From: Candidatus Zixiibacteriota bacterium
GTDB taxonomy: Bacteria; Zixibacteria; MSB-5A5; SM1-73
DNA length: 16,700 nucleotides
Assembly: GCA_023127875.1 (NCBI GenBank)
Contig: JAGMFA010000027.1
Location: 1 to 16,700 of the forward strand
Reading direction: 5' to 3'
A model generated the notes under the pieces. That model was not told the DNA's origin and searched no databases. It saw only the letters and a program-made list of their open reading frames with translations. Positions 1 to 6,726 of this stretch are shown in pieces. Each line of letters starts with the position of its first letter. The stretch's first letter is position 1. A program made the translations under genes and the position numbers.

Positions 1-371
1 TCATAACAATAATTGGCGAAGGCAAACAAGACCAAAGCTAAAAAAACCTTTGTGGTAACCTCTGTCACCACATTGCTGGTTATTCCCAAAACAAATGTGG
101 TTAGAATACACCCACAGGTTAAAACAAAAAGAAAGGACAATCTCTTTCCCTTAGCATCGGAGATTGCGCCCAAAGCCGGCATGGTGATAGCCACCAGGAG
201 CATGGAGGCGGCATAACTGATGCTGTAATAGATGTCTTCCATCTTGTTGTCCACCACCAGCCACTGAGCGAAATACATGGTGACTATGTTCATGGAGAAG
301 ATGGTATTGGCAAAATCGTAGATCGCCCAACCAGAGACAGCTCTTTTGTTTTGAGGTGGCAAATTGTTCAT
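1..371 (-). CDS. MFS transporter, UMF1/Atg22-like family (5' part only)
   Basis: Open reading frame starting with ATG at 371 and running off the left edge of the window, so only the N-terminal 123 codons are present. Residues 15-23 read WAIYDFANT, a hallmark of the UMF1 branch of the major facilitator superfamily (Atg22-like vacuolar effluxer relatives), and a MPALGAISDAKGKR stretch follows the second predicted membrane helix, the typical loop 2-3 signature region of MFS carriers. Three hydrophobic segments are visible. The family sits in the inner membrane; bacterial substrates are mostly unknown, so none is proposed. No clear Shine-Dalgarno sequence precedes the ATG, but the conserved motif lies close to the start, which supports it. 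It is last in the window's reading direction and is separated from the gene before it by 134 bp containing a palindromic repeat, so it may not share that gene's transcript. Confidence 0.82.
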   Translation of the reverse strand, partial: MNNLPPQNKRAVSGWAIYDFANTIFSMNIVTMYFAQWLVVDNKMEDIYYSISYAASMLLVAITMPALGAISDAKGKRLSFLFVLTCGCILTTFVLGITSNVVTEVTTKVFLALVLFAFANYCY

Positions 372-406
372 AGACGTGTGTATAGGGGTTACGTGTTTTT
401 TGTTTT

Positions 407-494
407 ACCTCACCCTCTTTTGTTCCCCTTCAGGGTGAATCCCTTCAGGGTGAACCCCTCTCCATGAAATGGAGAGGGGGATAGGGGGAGAGGT
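407..494. repeat. Palindromic intergenic repeat (ACCTCACCC family) carrying two 14-15 bp units
   Basis: The element is bounded by near-inverted arms, ACCTCACCC at 407-415 and GGGGAGAGGT at 485-494. Its core is a hairpin with an 11-bp stem (CCCCTCTCCAT at 455-465 against 469-479, loop GAA). Between the left arm and the hairpin lie two copies of a short unit: TTCAGGGTGAATCCC at 429-443 and TTCAGGGTGAACCC at 444-457. The same layout, interrupted by another element, occurs at 6727-6984. It occupies most of the 134-bp gap between two genes. There is no T-run after the stem in the direction of transcription, so it does not look like a standard intrinsic terminator. Confidence 0.7.
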
Positions 495-505
495 TTGAAT
501 TCATC

Positions 506-907
506 TCATCTTGTAGCAATCCACAAGCCCAACCCGATGCCCAGAATGTCTGCAGCCAAATCTTTGTAACTGAATCTTCCCTTAGGAGTTTTCTTATCAT
601 AAAATTCTTTTCCCAAGCCCAGGCTAAAGGTCAGGGTGGCGGAGAAATAAACTGACGACTTTTCTTTATTGTAATAAAAATCACGAAAGATACTGTAGGA
701 GACACCGGACAGAAAAGCGCTTACCCCCAGGTGTTCCGCCTTGTCCCAGGCAAACCATTTGTCGGAAATCTTCAGCGAATCGAATTGCGAAGAAATATTA
801 GAGAAAGAAGTTTCATGAGTCGAATCAGCCAAGGAAACTTGGATCAAAGAGGATAACCATATAAAGACCAAAACAACTTTTTTGAGGGGTAAATTTTTCT
901 TTGCCAT
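506..907 (-). CDS. DUF2279/YfiM-like envelope protein
   Basis: Small exported or envelope protein of 133 aa. ATG at 907 is preferred over an in-frame GTG at 922 because it puts a basic stretch followed by a hydrophobic segment (residues about 9-27, ending SLADS) at the N-terminus as a signal peptide, and because 922 lies inside a repeat. The mature part has the layout of the DUF2279 (YfiM-like) family: WDKAEH at 54-59, a glycine/serine-rich helix, GKEFYDKKTPKGRFSYKDLAAD at about 99-120 and a final hydrophobic helix. The family's role is not well established; E. coli YfiM is an uncharacterised lipoprotein. No lipobox cysteine is visible here, so periplasmic or membrane location is inferred. 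No good ribosome binding site was found. The region directly upstream is a degenerate repeat unit array (919-973), which may have replaced the original 5' region. Confidence 0.72.
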   Translation of the reverse strand: MAKKNLPLKKVVLVFIWLSSLIQVSLADSTHETSFSNISSQFDSLKISDKWFAWDKAEHLGVSAFLSGVSYSIFRDFYYNKEKSSVYFSATLTFSLGLGKEFYDKKTPKGRFSYKDLAADILGIGLGLWIATR

Positions 908-918
908 GATTAAGGCAT

Positions 919-973
919 CCACAGGGCTGAATGCCCTTCAGGGTGAATCCCTTCAGGATGAACTCTGCGCTAT
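919..973. repeat. Palindrome copy C with two inserted 14-15 bp units
   Basis: A GGGCTGAATGCCC hairpin (924-936) is followed by TTCAGGGTGAATCCC (937-951) and the decayed unit TTCAGGATGAACTC (952-965), then TGCGCTAT (966-973). Removing the two units leaves AGGGCTGAATGCCC joined to TGCGCTAT. That matches the palindrome at 1690-1711 (AGGGCTAAATGCCC + TGCCCTAT) apart from two substitutions. The array borders and partly overlaps the possible 5' end of the DUF2279-like gene. Confidence 0.6.
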
Positions 974-997
974 GATCGATGACGTATGACGGATAAT

Positions 998-1053
998 GGT
1001 AGCCGCCCATTTGGGCGAAAAACGTTCGTCCCGCCCCAGGCGGGACGGCTACC
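998..1053. repeat. REP/BIME-like composite palindrome a (GTAG feet)
   Basis: Perfect 8-bp outer arms, GGTAGCCG (998-1005) and CGGCTACC (1046-1053), enclose two hairpins: CGCCC-ATTT-GGGCG (1004-1017) and CGTCCCGCC-CCA-GGCGGGACG (1027-1047). Read from either end, the element begins with GTAG followed by a GC-rich hairpin, the layout of two REP sequences in inverted orientation. It lies about 20 bp past the stop codon of the HD hydrolase gene, a common place for REP elements. Confidence 0.6.
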
Positions 1054-1074
1054 GAATGGACAAAAGAACCAAAC

Positions 1075-1620
1075 CTATAATCCTAACTCTTCATCAATAC
1101 TCTGCATCCCCTCCAGAGCCAACCTTACAAATTCCTCCAGGGAGAGTTCGATATTTTCGCAGGTTTTAATATTTTCTCTGTTCGCTCCTGCCGCAAATCT
1201 TTTTTCCTTGAATCTGTTTAAGACGAACTCAACGGTGACGTTTTTCAATTTTTTGGTAGGATGCATCAATGCGGCGGCAACGATCAAACCGCTCAAGGGG
1301 TCAGCCGCAAAAAGTGTCCAGTCCATCTTGGATTTTGGCTCCACCTTCCGGGGATGAGATTTTATGGCATAAAGTATTCTCTCATCTAAGTTGTAATCTT
1401 TTAGCCATTCACAGGTCAACAGGGAATGCCGATCGAAATCATCCACTGTCTCGTCATAGTCCAGATCGTGCAAAAGACCGGTCAGTGTCCACATCTGGAC
1501 ATCCTCTGAGAAATGCTCAGCTACCTTTTTCATGATCGCCTCTACCGCCAGCATGTGCTTGACTAAGTTTTTCCCCTTGACCTTTGACTTTACCAGATTC
1601 AAAGCTTCTTCTCTGTTCAT
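1075..1620 (-). CDS. HD-superfamily predicted hydrolase (HDIG-type, COG2316-like)
   Basis: Soluble protein of 181 aa with an HD metal-dependent phosphohydrolase core. Metal-ligand candidates are H22 (in KHMLAVEA), the H51-D52 pair (LLHDLDYD), H65, H89 (KSHP) and D107 (AADPLSG), in the order expected for an HDIG-type domain. Length and the NLVKHMLAVEAIM/LTGLLHDLDYD pattern match the small stand-alone predicted HD hydrolases of COG2316. The substrate is unknown; nucleotide or phosphate-ester hydrolysis is only a family-level expectation. The ATG at 1620 has GAGGTG four bases upstream, a good ribosome binding site. It is flanked by palindromic repeats on both sides (1681-1777 upstream, 998-1053 downstream), so it is probably transcribed on its own. 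Confidence 0.85.
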   Translation of the reverse strand: MNREEALNLVKSKVKGKNLVKHMLAVEAIMKKVAEHFSEDVQMWTLTGLLHDLDYDETVDDFDRHSLLTCEWLKDYNLDERILYAIKSHPRKVEPKSKMDWTLFAADPLSGLIVAAALMHPTKKLKNVTVEFVLNRFKEKRFAAGANRENIKTCENIELSLEEFVRLALEGMQSIDEELGL

Positions 1621-1680
1621 GCTTCACCTCTTCTTTGTTGGAATATGTTTTGAATTCGCTTTCTTCTATATCTTGAAGCC

Positions 1681-1777
1681 CTTGTTGGCAGGGCTAAATG
1701 CCCTGCCCTATCGAAAAACTATTTAACTTCATAGAGGCGGGAATTCATCCCGCCTCGAAATTTAGCTTTCCCAGCAA
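1681..1777. repeat. Two-hairpin palindromic element, copy A (no inserted unit)
   Basis: Two strong hairpins, each with exactly five loop bases: GGCAGGGC-TAAAT-GCCCTGCC (1687-1707) and GAGGCGGGA-ATTCA-TCCCGCCTC (1734-1756). The edges are weakly inverted (TTGTTGG at 1682-1688 against CCAGCAA at 1771-1777, one mismatch). The same two hairpins in the same order and orientation, followed by a similar A-rich TAGCTTT tail, recur at 6803-6903. It fills much of the 180-bp gap between the TonB receptor and the HD hydrolase gene. No U-tract follows the stems, so a terminator role is not supported. Confidence 0.65.
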
Positions 1778-1800
1778 ACTTTATCATTCAATTTTCATGG

Positions 1801-3753
1801 TCAATCAAAAAACTCCCAGTAAAATCCCCACCAGAAACTTCTTTCGGGCATGAAGTAATCACCTGTCAGTCGATAAGTCTGGTCGGTGATATTACGAACC
1901 ATATAATAGAAGTGAAAATCTAAAAACCTGATGGTTACCTTCCCGTTTACTATCGCCACTCCCGACTCTTTGTCTTGTTCGTATTCATCCATAAATCTTT
2001 CGGATATTATATTTGTCTCCAACCTCAGTTTTAACCCGATCTCTCTCTTTAGAAACTCATCTTCAAATTGAATGTAACCGAAAAGAGAATGTTCTGGAGA
2101 GTGGGGCAGTTGGGTTTTTCTGTTTGAATCTTTACTCTTCTTGAGACTATATGAGATGTGTGACCTTATATGATCGAAAAACTCAAATCCCAAATTAACA
2201 TTCGCCCCCCATATTTTAGCCTTGGTGTTTACCGGCTTGAAGTGTCCATAATAAATGGTAGTGTCCACATTCGACCAGAAGATAAAATCATCTAAATGGC
2301 AGTTGAAGATATAGCCGCTTATTTTATAATTCTCTTTTTGGAGGTTTGCTCCAAAATCCACTGTAAGAGATTTCTGCGATTTTAGGCGGGGACTGCCTTC
2401 TTCTGCGTAGTCTGCGATGGTGTCTTTGAAGCCCAAAGAATCGGGAAGCCAAAATCGATCCATAAGAGCGGGATAGCCGACAGATCTTCCCAGCGTGGAA
2501 AACACGTTAACGTCCTCTGTAATTTGATATGATACCCCTCCACATGCAGAAATACCAGCATCCAATCCTTCCTCTTTACCTACCCTGGAAGACAGAAGTA
2601 GCGAGACGGTTGGACGCACGTGGATCATATCCGCTATGGAAAGATAGCCGCCACAAACCACATCCTTCGTTGTTAAAGCTTCAAGACTCTTTCTGTCCGC
2701 GTAGCCTTCGATTTTGATGTGGTGCTTCTCCTTCAACTTTAAAGTCTGGGTTGCGGTCAGACCAAAAATCTCCTCGATTTTTTTGCTTTCAAAGCCATAC
2801 GATTTGCTTTTGACCTCCTGGTTCTGTTTCTCATATCGCAGGTCTAAATTCAAAAGAGCATGGATATTTTCCTGAAAGAGGAAAGTTGTACTCACTCCCC
2901 AATTATTCACCTTCTTCCTAACGTCTTTAGAACTTGCATCCGGAAAAAGAGGAAGCCCCATTTTGGTTTTATATTGATAAGCCGAAAGTTTAAGATCCAT
3001 TCCTCTTTTCAAGTTAAAAGTGGTTTTCCCGGAGAGAGACATGCCATCATAATCAGCGTTGGTCAAATAACCGTCTGACTTCTTAAACTCGGTGGTAAAA
3101 TAGAACTTTCCTCTGGAGGTAAGTCCTCTTCCTAACTCCACCTGGGTTCTATGAAATCCATAGGGACCTCTATTGGCGGTCACTCTGGAGTATGGTTCTG
3201 ATCCATCGAAATCCTTGGTAATGATGTTTATTCCCAAAACTCCTGCACCTCTTCCCCATAAGTTAGCCAATCCCATAGGCAAAAATTCCACTTTTGAGAT
3301 GTTGGACAAAAGAATTGAATTCAAATCCATATTTCCCCTTTGGGGAAAGTGGAGGTCTTGCTGTTGAAACGGATTTCCATCTATGAAAATGCTAAGCCCC
3401 CTTGTATATCCAGCAAAAGAACCTATCTCAGGCTGTCCTTCCGGTCCTACCTTCACCACGTTTATCAAACTCCTCATTTTAAGAAGGTCTCCAACGCTTT
3501 CCCCAATGCAGTTGTCAATATTCTCAGAAGTGATTTCATCCCGCAAAGAAAAATGGTTGACAACTTCATATCTAAATTGATCAATTTGGACATATCCTCT
3601 TGAGGGTGCTACAGAAAGCGTATCTGTTACATCGCTCTTTGTAAGCGAATCCAGGGAGTCCAAATCAGTGGAATGAAGAGAATTCTGAGATTGGGAAAAC
3701 GATCTGGAACACAATAGTAGAACGAGAAAGACAAATGAAAGTTTTTTTCTCAA
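1801..3753 (-). CDS. TonB-dependent outer-membrane receptor
   Basis: A 650-aa outer-membrane receptor for TonB/ExbB/ExbD-energised uptake; the ligand cannot be read from sequence. The N-terminus is a signal peptide (basic MRKK, hydrophobic core, cleavage near SFSQ at 18-21). A plug domain follows at about 60-180 (IGESVGDLL at 83-91, RGLSIFIDGNPF at 118-129, NISKVEFLPMG at 151-161, GVLGINIITK at 171-180), and the remainder has the alternating aromatic strands of a 22-strand barrel, ending WWGFYWEFFD. No carboxypeptidase-like N-terminal domain and no obvious TonB box were found. The only start near the signal peptide is TTG at 3753, directly after the TGA of the preceding GT9 gene (TGATTG), with AAGGA seven bases upstream inside that gene, so translational coupling is likely. 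At 650 aa it matches BtuB-like vitamin receptors in size better than large SusC-type ones. Confidence 0.87.
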   Translation of the reverse strand: MRKKLSFVFLVLLLCSRSFSQSQNSLHSTDLDSLDSLTKSDVTDTLSVAPSRGYVQIDQFRYEVVNHFSLRDEITSENIDNCIGESVGDLLKMRSLINVVKVGPEGQPEIGSFAGYTRGLSIFIDGNPFQQQDLHFPQRGNMDLNSILLSNISKVEFLPMGLANLWGRGAGVLGINIITKDFDGSEPYSRVTANRGPYGFHRTQVELGRGLTSRGKFYFTTEFKKSDGYLTNADYDGMSLSGKTTFNLKRGMDLKLSAYQYKTKMGLPLFPDASSKDVRKKVNNWGVSTTFLFQENIHALLNLDLRYEKQNQEVKSKSYGFESKKIEEIFGLTATQTLKLKEKHHIKIEGYADRKSLEALTTKDVVCGGYLSIADMIHVRPTVSLLLSSRVGKEEGLDAGISACGGVSYQITEDVNVFSTLGRSVGYPALMDRFWLPDSLGFKDTIADYAEEGSPRLKSQKSLTVDFGANLQKENYKISGYIFNCHLDDFIFWSNVDTTIYYGHFKPVNTKAKIWGANVNLGFEFFDHIRSHISYSLKKSKDSNRKTQLPHSPEHSLFGYIQFEDEFLKREIGLKLRLETNIISERFMDEYEQDKESGVAIVNGKVTIRFLDFHFYYMVRNITDQTYRLTGDYFMPERSFWWGFYWEFFD

Positions 3754-4818
3754 TCAGGTTTCCTTCAAAATAGATTTATTTTCTTCAAGCAACTTCTCCA
3801 CCGCTTCCACCACCATCTCCGGCTCAATTAAGTCCATGCAAAATCTGGATTTCATGCGGCATTTTTCTTCACCATGCAAACTGCAAGGACTACATTTGAC
3901 ATTGGCACAAAGCACCACATTTTTAGAACCAACCGGAGCAAAACCCAATCTTGGATGAGTGGGACCAAATATCACCACCACCGGCACCTTTAAGGCTTGC
4001 GCAATGTGCATGGGACCTGAATCATTGGTGATAAGACAATCACACTGTTTGATCAGGCTCATGAACTTTCCTGTTGGTAAGCCCACCGCCTTGATGAGCT
4101 TGGCATTCGGTACATCTTTACTCATATTTTCGATTAACTCTTCATCCCCGGCACCACCCAATAACATGATTTTGCAAGCAAACCTGTCAATCAAAGCCTG
4201 ACAAACCTGCTTGAACTTTTTTTCATCCCATCTTTTGGTCTCCCATCTTGCTCCCGGATGCACTCCCACCACAATATCATCTTTTTTAACTCTTTGTTCA
4301 AGCAGAAAATGACCTGAAGATTCCACGTCTTCCTGATTTAAAAAAATCAATGGGCTCTTTTCGGATATATTTATCTGCATTTTTTTCAAAACTTTCAGAT
4401 AGGAATCCACCGTATGAATTGGTTTCGTTTTAAGAAATTTGCAATGAACCGTCAAGAATCGCGATAGCCACCGCTTGTTGTATTTGAGTTTGATTTTCGA
4501 TTTTACCAGATGGCGAATAAAAAAACTGCGCAAATTAGCGTGCAGATCGATCAGCAGATCAAAATCATAGGTTCGCAATTCCTCAATTAGTCTCAAAAAT
4601 CCAGAAACTCTCTTGTGTTTTCCGGCTGGATCGAATTCAATCAAAGAAAAAATTCGGGGATCAGCTCTCAACAAATCGCCATATTGAGCCTTGGTTAGAA
4701 AAAATATCCTGGATTGGGGAAACTTAGTTCTCAGCGCACCGATCACCGGAGTGGTGAGAACTATGTCTCCTAAGGAACTGAAACGAAGGACCAAGATTTT
4801 CTCGATGTTTTTTTGCAT
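3754..4818 (-). CDS. GT9 glycosyltransferase, ADP-heptose:LPS heptosyltransferase-like (WaaF-type)
   Basis: Glycosyltransferase family 9 protein of 354 aa, predicted to add heptose or a related sugar to the lipopolysaccharide inner core at the cytoplasmic face. The N-terminus ILVLRFSSLGDIVLTTP (8-24) carries the family's catalytic-region Asp (D18). The C-terminal nucleotide-sugar site is seen as GVHPGARWETKRW (185-197), TNDSGPMHIA (264-273) and FGPTHPRLGFAP (284-295). A cysteine cluster (C304, C309, C312, C320, C327) follows, like that of many WaaF-type proteins. The frame stays open upstream to 4986, but that extension passes through a palindromic repeat (4928-4979); ATG at 4818 places the conserved beta strand correctly. 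The ribosome binding site is weak. It ends in TGA directly followed by the TTG start of the TonB receptor. Sugar specificity is inferred from family only. Confidence 0.87.
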   Translation of the reverse strand: MQKNIEKILVLRFSSLGDIVLTTPVIGALRTKFPQSRIFFLTKAQYGDLLRADPRIFSLIEFDPAGKHKRVSGFLRLIEELRTYDFDLLIDLHANLRSFFIRHLVKSKIKLKYNKRWLSRFLTVHCKFLKTKPIHTVDSYLKVLKKMQINISEKSPLIFLNQEDVESSGHFLLEQRVKKDDIVVGVHPGARWETKRWDEKKFKQVCQALIDRFACKIMLLGGAGDEELIENMSKDVPNAKLIKAVGLPTGKFMSLIKQCDCLITNDSGPMHIAQALKVPVVVIFGPTHPRLGFAPVGSKNVVLCANVKCSPCSLHGEEKCRMKSRFCMDLIEPEMVVEAVEKLLEENKSILKET

Positions 4819-4927
4819 AGGTTTATCGATTTTTTTAATCCCGAAAAAGAAGGCGGAACACAGCGTGAGAGTCCATCCTGTCCTTCGGTCATGACTCGCA
4901 CTAAATACGTTTCCTTCTATATTGAAC

Positions 4928-4979
4928 GCGTAGGCCCAAGTGGGCCAGCCCATACCAAGCCGTAAAGGCTTGGCTACGC
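4928..4979. repeat. REP/BIME-like composite palindrome b (GTAG feet)
   Basis: Outer arms GCGTAG (4928-4933) and CTACGC (4974-4979) enclose two hairpins: GGCCC-AAGT-GGGCC (4933-4946) and CCAAGCC-GTAAA-GGCTTGG (4955-4973). The second hairpin shares its loop and most of its stem with one at 13111-13131. It lies in the 246-bp gap between uppP and the GT9 gene; nothing else in that gap was recognised. Confidence 0.65.
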
Positions 4980-5064
4980 AAATCAAATGATATTTTCAAG
5001 ATTGATGAATTATTAAATCTCACCGTAGGATCACAAGATAGGGATTTGTCTCCGAAGAAAAGAC

Positions 5065-5877
5065 TCATCTTGAAAAAATCAGAAAGAAAAGCCCCACCGC
5101 GAAACAATAATAACCAAAGTACTGAAATTTACCTTTTTTGATTACGCTTAAGAGAAATTTGATGGCTAAATACCCGACCACAAAGGCGGTGACTGCACCG
5201 GTTAGGTAAATCTTCAAATCCAGACCTGAGTTGGCGTGACTCAGCACCTCTTTTAATTCAAGCAAAGATGCGCCTAAAATAGCAGGCAAAGAGAGAAGAA
5301 ATGAAAACTCTGCCGCTTTCGATCTTTCCACCCCTTTGAAAACTCCGGTGCTAATGGTCAGACCCGAACGGGAAATACCGGGAAGCATGGCTAAAGCCTG
5401 TGCCAATCCTACCAGGAATGCATCCCCAAAATTTAGTTTCCCTCTTGTGGCTTTAAAAAATTGTGTGAGAAACAAAACCGTGCCGGTAATCAACAACATC
5501 ACAGACACAAAGGGGACAGAAGAAAAACTTCTTTCGATATAATTTTTGAATAGCAATCCGGCTACACCGGCTGGGATCGATCCGGCTATGATCAGCCAGA
5601 AAAGAAGCCAATCTTCACTCTCAGATGATGCATCTTCACTTACAAAAATTGATTTGGCTTTAAGCCACACCGCCCTAAATATGGACCAAATGGTATGTCT
5701 GAAAACGATCACCACGGAGAGAAAAGTCCCGAAATGAAGAAATATCTCAAAGCTGATGTCATCAAATTTGACCTTCAGCAGGAACTCACCCAAAACCAGA
5801 TGCCCGGAGCTGGATATGGGTAGAAATTCGGTCAAACCCTGAACGATTCCTAAAAGAACTGCTTCAAGCAGGCTCAA
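5065..5877 (-). CDS. uppP: Undecaprenyl-diphosphatase (UppP/BacA family)
   Basis: Integral inner-membrane phosphatase of 270 aa that converts undecaprenyl diphosphate to undecaprenyl phosphate, the carrier for peptidoglycan, O-antigen and other glycans; extra copies confer bacitracin tolerance. Family signatures are clear: the (E/Q)xxxE motif as Q13-GLT-E17, SSSGH at 22-26, and the second motif PGISRSG at 166-172 with R170. Length is normal for the family and about seven to eight hydrophobic helices are visible. No ATG is suitable; TTG at 5877 is preceded by AGAGAGG four bases upstream and starts exactly at the conserved MSLLEAVLLGIVQG-type N-terminus. It lies 90 bp after a small outer-membrane protein gene and upstream of a GT9 gene, which fits a role in supplying lipid carrier for surface glycans. 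Confidence 0.95.
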   Translation of the reverse strand: MSLLEAVLLGIVQGLTEFLPISSSGHLVLGEFLLKVKFDDISFEIFLHFGTFLSVVIVFRHTIWSIFRAVWLKAKSIFVSEDASSESEDWLLFWLIIAGSIPAGVAGLLFKNYIERSFSSVPFVSVMLLITGTVLFLTQFFKATRGKLNFGDAFLVGLAQALAMLPGISRSGLTISTGVFKGVERSKAAEFSFLLSLPAILGASLLELKEVLSHANSGLDLKIYLTGAVTAFVVGYLAIKFLLSVIKKGKFQYFGYYCFAVGLFFLIFSR

Positions 5878-5967
5878 AGCCCCTCTCTTTAAGTTTGTGA
5901 GCTTGTCGAACTATTCAGAAAAGCTTTGGTGATCCATAGCCTGATTACGCTTTTTTGCAAAGAAAGA

Positions 5968-6615
5968 TTAAAATATGAAATAATTTATTCCCAACACTAA
6001 GCCGACGTAGTCGTCTATCACCAGCTCCCCGATCAAATTGAGATTGGAGGAAAACCTGAAATCAGCCCCCAAGGATACGGCAACGCCCAGGTCATCGTCG
6101 CTACCATTCTTTCCCTTCCCTTCTTTCGAGTTTTCTGACTTCTCTGAATCTGTCCTCTCCCATCGCACGTTGAAACGCCCATACGGGGTGACACTTTTGT
6201 TTTGGCCGTAATCGATCTGATAAGAGCCGATGATATTACATCCCAATAGGAAAACTTCTTGCTTTGAGACCTTCCAATACTCTGTCGCTCCGGCTACCGA
6301 AATGTCCAAAGGATCACCGGTGCGTTCTTCCATGAACCAGTATTTTACATCACCGCCAACGACCAGGCCGACACTATTTTTCGGGTCCAAATCAACCAAT
6401 CCCATCTTGAATCCGAAATCCACATATTTAGCTAGTCCATAACGAGCTTGTCCAAATACCGAGAATGCATCTTCATAAACACCCAGATACCCCCCTAACA
6501 AAGCATCTCCTTTATTTAGAGTCGGCGCCGGAGTGAGCTGTCCTAAAAATTGTGCTGAGGCAGAAGAGATCGAAAACAGAACTACCACTATTACAATTAC
6601 CAGGATATTTCTCAC
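5968..6615 (-). CDS. Small outer-membrane beta-barrel protein
   Basis: Predicted outer-membrane protein of 215 aa with no assigned function. Residues 1-21 form a signal peptide (hydrophobic run VIVIVVVLFSISSASA, cleavage before QF). The mature part shows alternating amphipathic strands, e.g. KYVDFGFKMGLVDL, LDISVAGATEYWK, LGVAVSLGADFRF, and ends LVLGINYFIF with the terminal Phe typical of barrels assembled by BAM. One long hydrophilic loop, rich in Ser, Glu, Lys and Gly (about 155-175), probably faces outward. Start choice: an ATG at 6621 lies directly against the AGGAGG at 6622-6627 with no spacing, while GTG at 6615 has the ideal six bases, so GTG is preferred. It has its own consensus promoter (6650-6678) and a short leader. 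The sequence before uppP has no clear terminator, so read-through into uppP is possible. Confidence 0.75.
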   Translation of the reverse strand: MRNILVIVIVVVLFSISSASAQFLGQLTPAPTLNKGDALLGGYLGVYEDAFSVFGQARYGLAKYVDFGFKMGLVDLDPKNSVGLVVGGDVKYWFMEERTGDPLDISVAGATEYWKVSKQEVFLLGCNIIGSYQIDYGQNKSVTPYGRFNVRWERTDSEKSENSKEGKGKNGSDDDLGVAVSLGADFRFSSNLNLIGELVIDDYVGLVLGINYFIF

Positions 6616-6621
6616 AGTCAT

Positions 6622-6627
6622 CCTCCT
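6622..6627 (-). promoter_or_regulatory. Shine-Dalgarno site deciding the start of the barrel-protein gene
   Basis: The minus strand reads AGGAGG-ATGACT-GTG. The core fully matches the anti-Shine-Dalgarno sequence and sits six bases from GTG 6615 but zero bases from ATG 6621, so initiation at GTG is favoured. Confidence 0.75.
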
Positions 6628-6649
6628 ATGTTTTGATCAACATGGTAAG

Positions 6650-6678
6650 ATTATAACATATGATTTTCCTTTTGTCAA
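6650..6678 (-). promoter_or_regulatory. Perfect-consensus sigma70-type promoter
   Basis: On the minus strand TTGACA (6678-6673) is followed by a 17-base spacer and TATAAT (6655-6650). Both hexamers and the spacing equal the housekeeping consensus. Transcription would start near 6643, giving a leader of about 28 nt before the GTG at 6615. The leader contains the palindrome TTGATCAA (6632-6639), a possible but unproven operator. Confidence 0.85.
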
Positions 6679-6726
6679 CTTTTGCTTAATAAAGTTGTCC
6701 GCAGGATCCATAGGAACATTTTGAAA

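Noticed and set aside
429..457. Tandem 14-15 bp units as a CRISPR-like or VNTR array
   Set aside because: Only two adjacent units, no spacers of regular length and no cas genes; the units are better described as insertions within palindromes.
908..922. GTG at 922 as start of the DUF2279-like protein
   Set aside because: It lies in a repeat-derived stretch and pushes the signal peptide away from the N-terminus; ATG 907 fits better, though neither has a good ribosome site.
4819..4986. In-frame 56-codon extension of the GT9 protein upstream of 4818
   Set aside because: It passes through the composite palindrome at 4928-4979 and has no similarity to the GT9 N-terminus, which begins right after Met at 4818.
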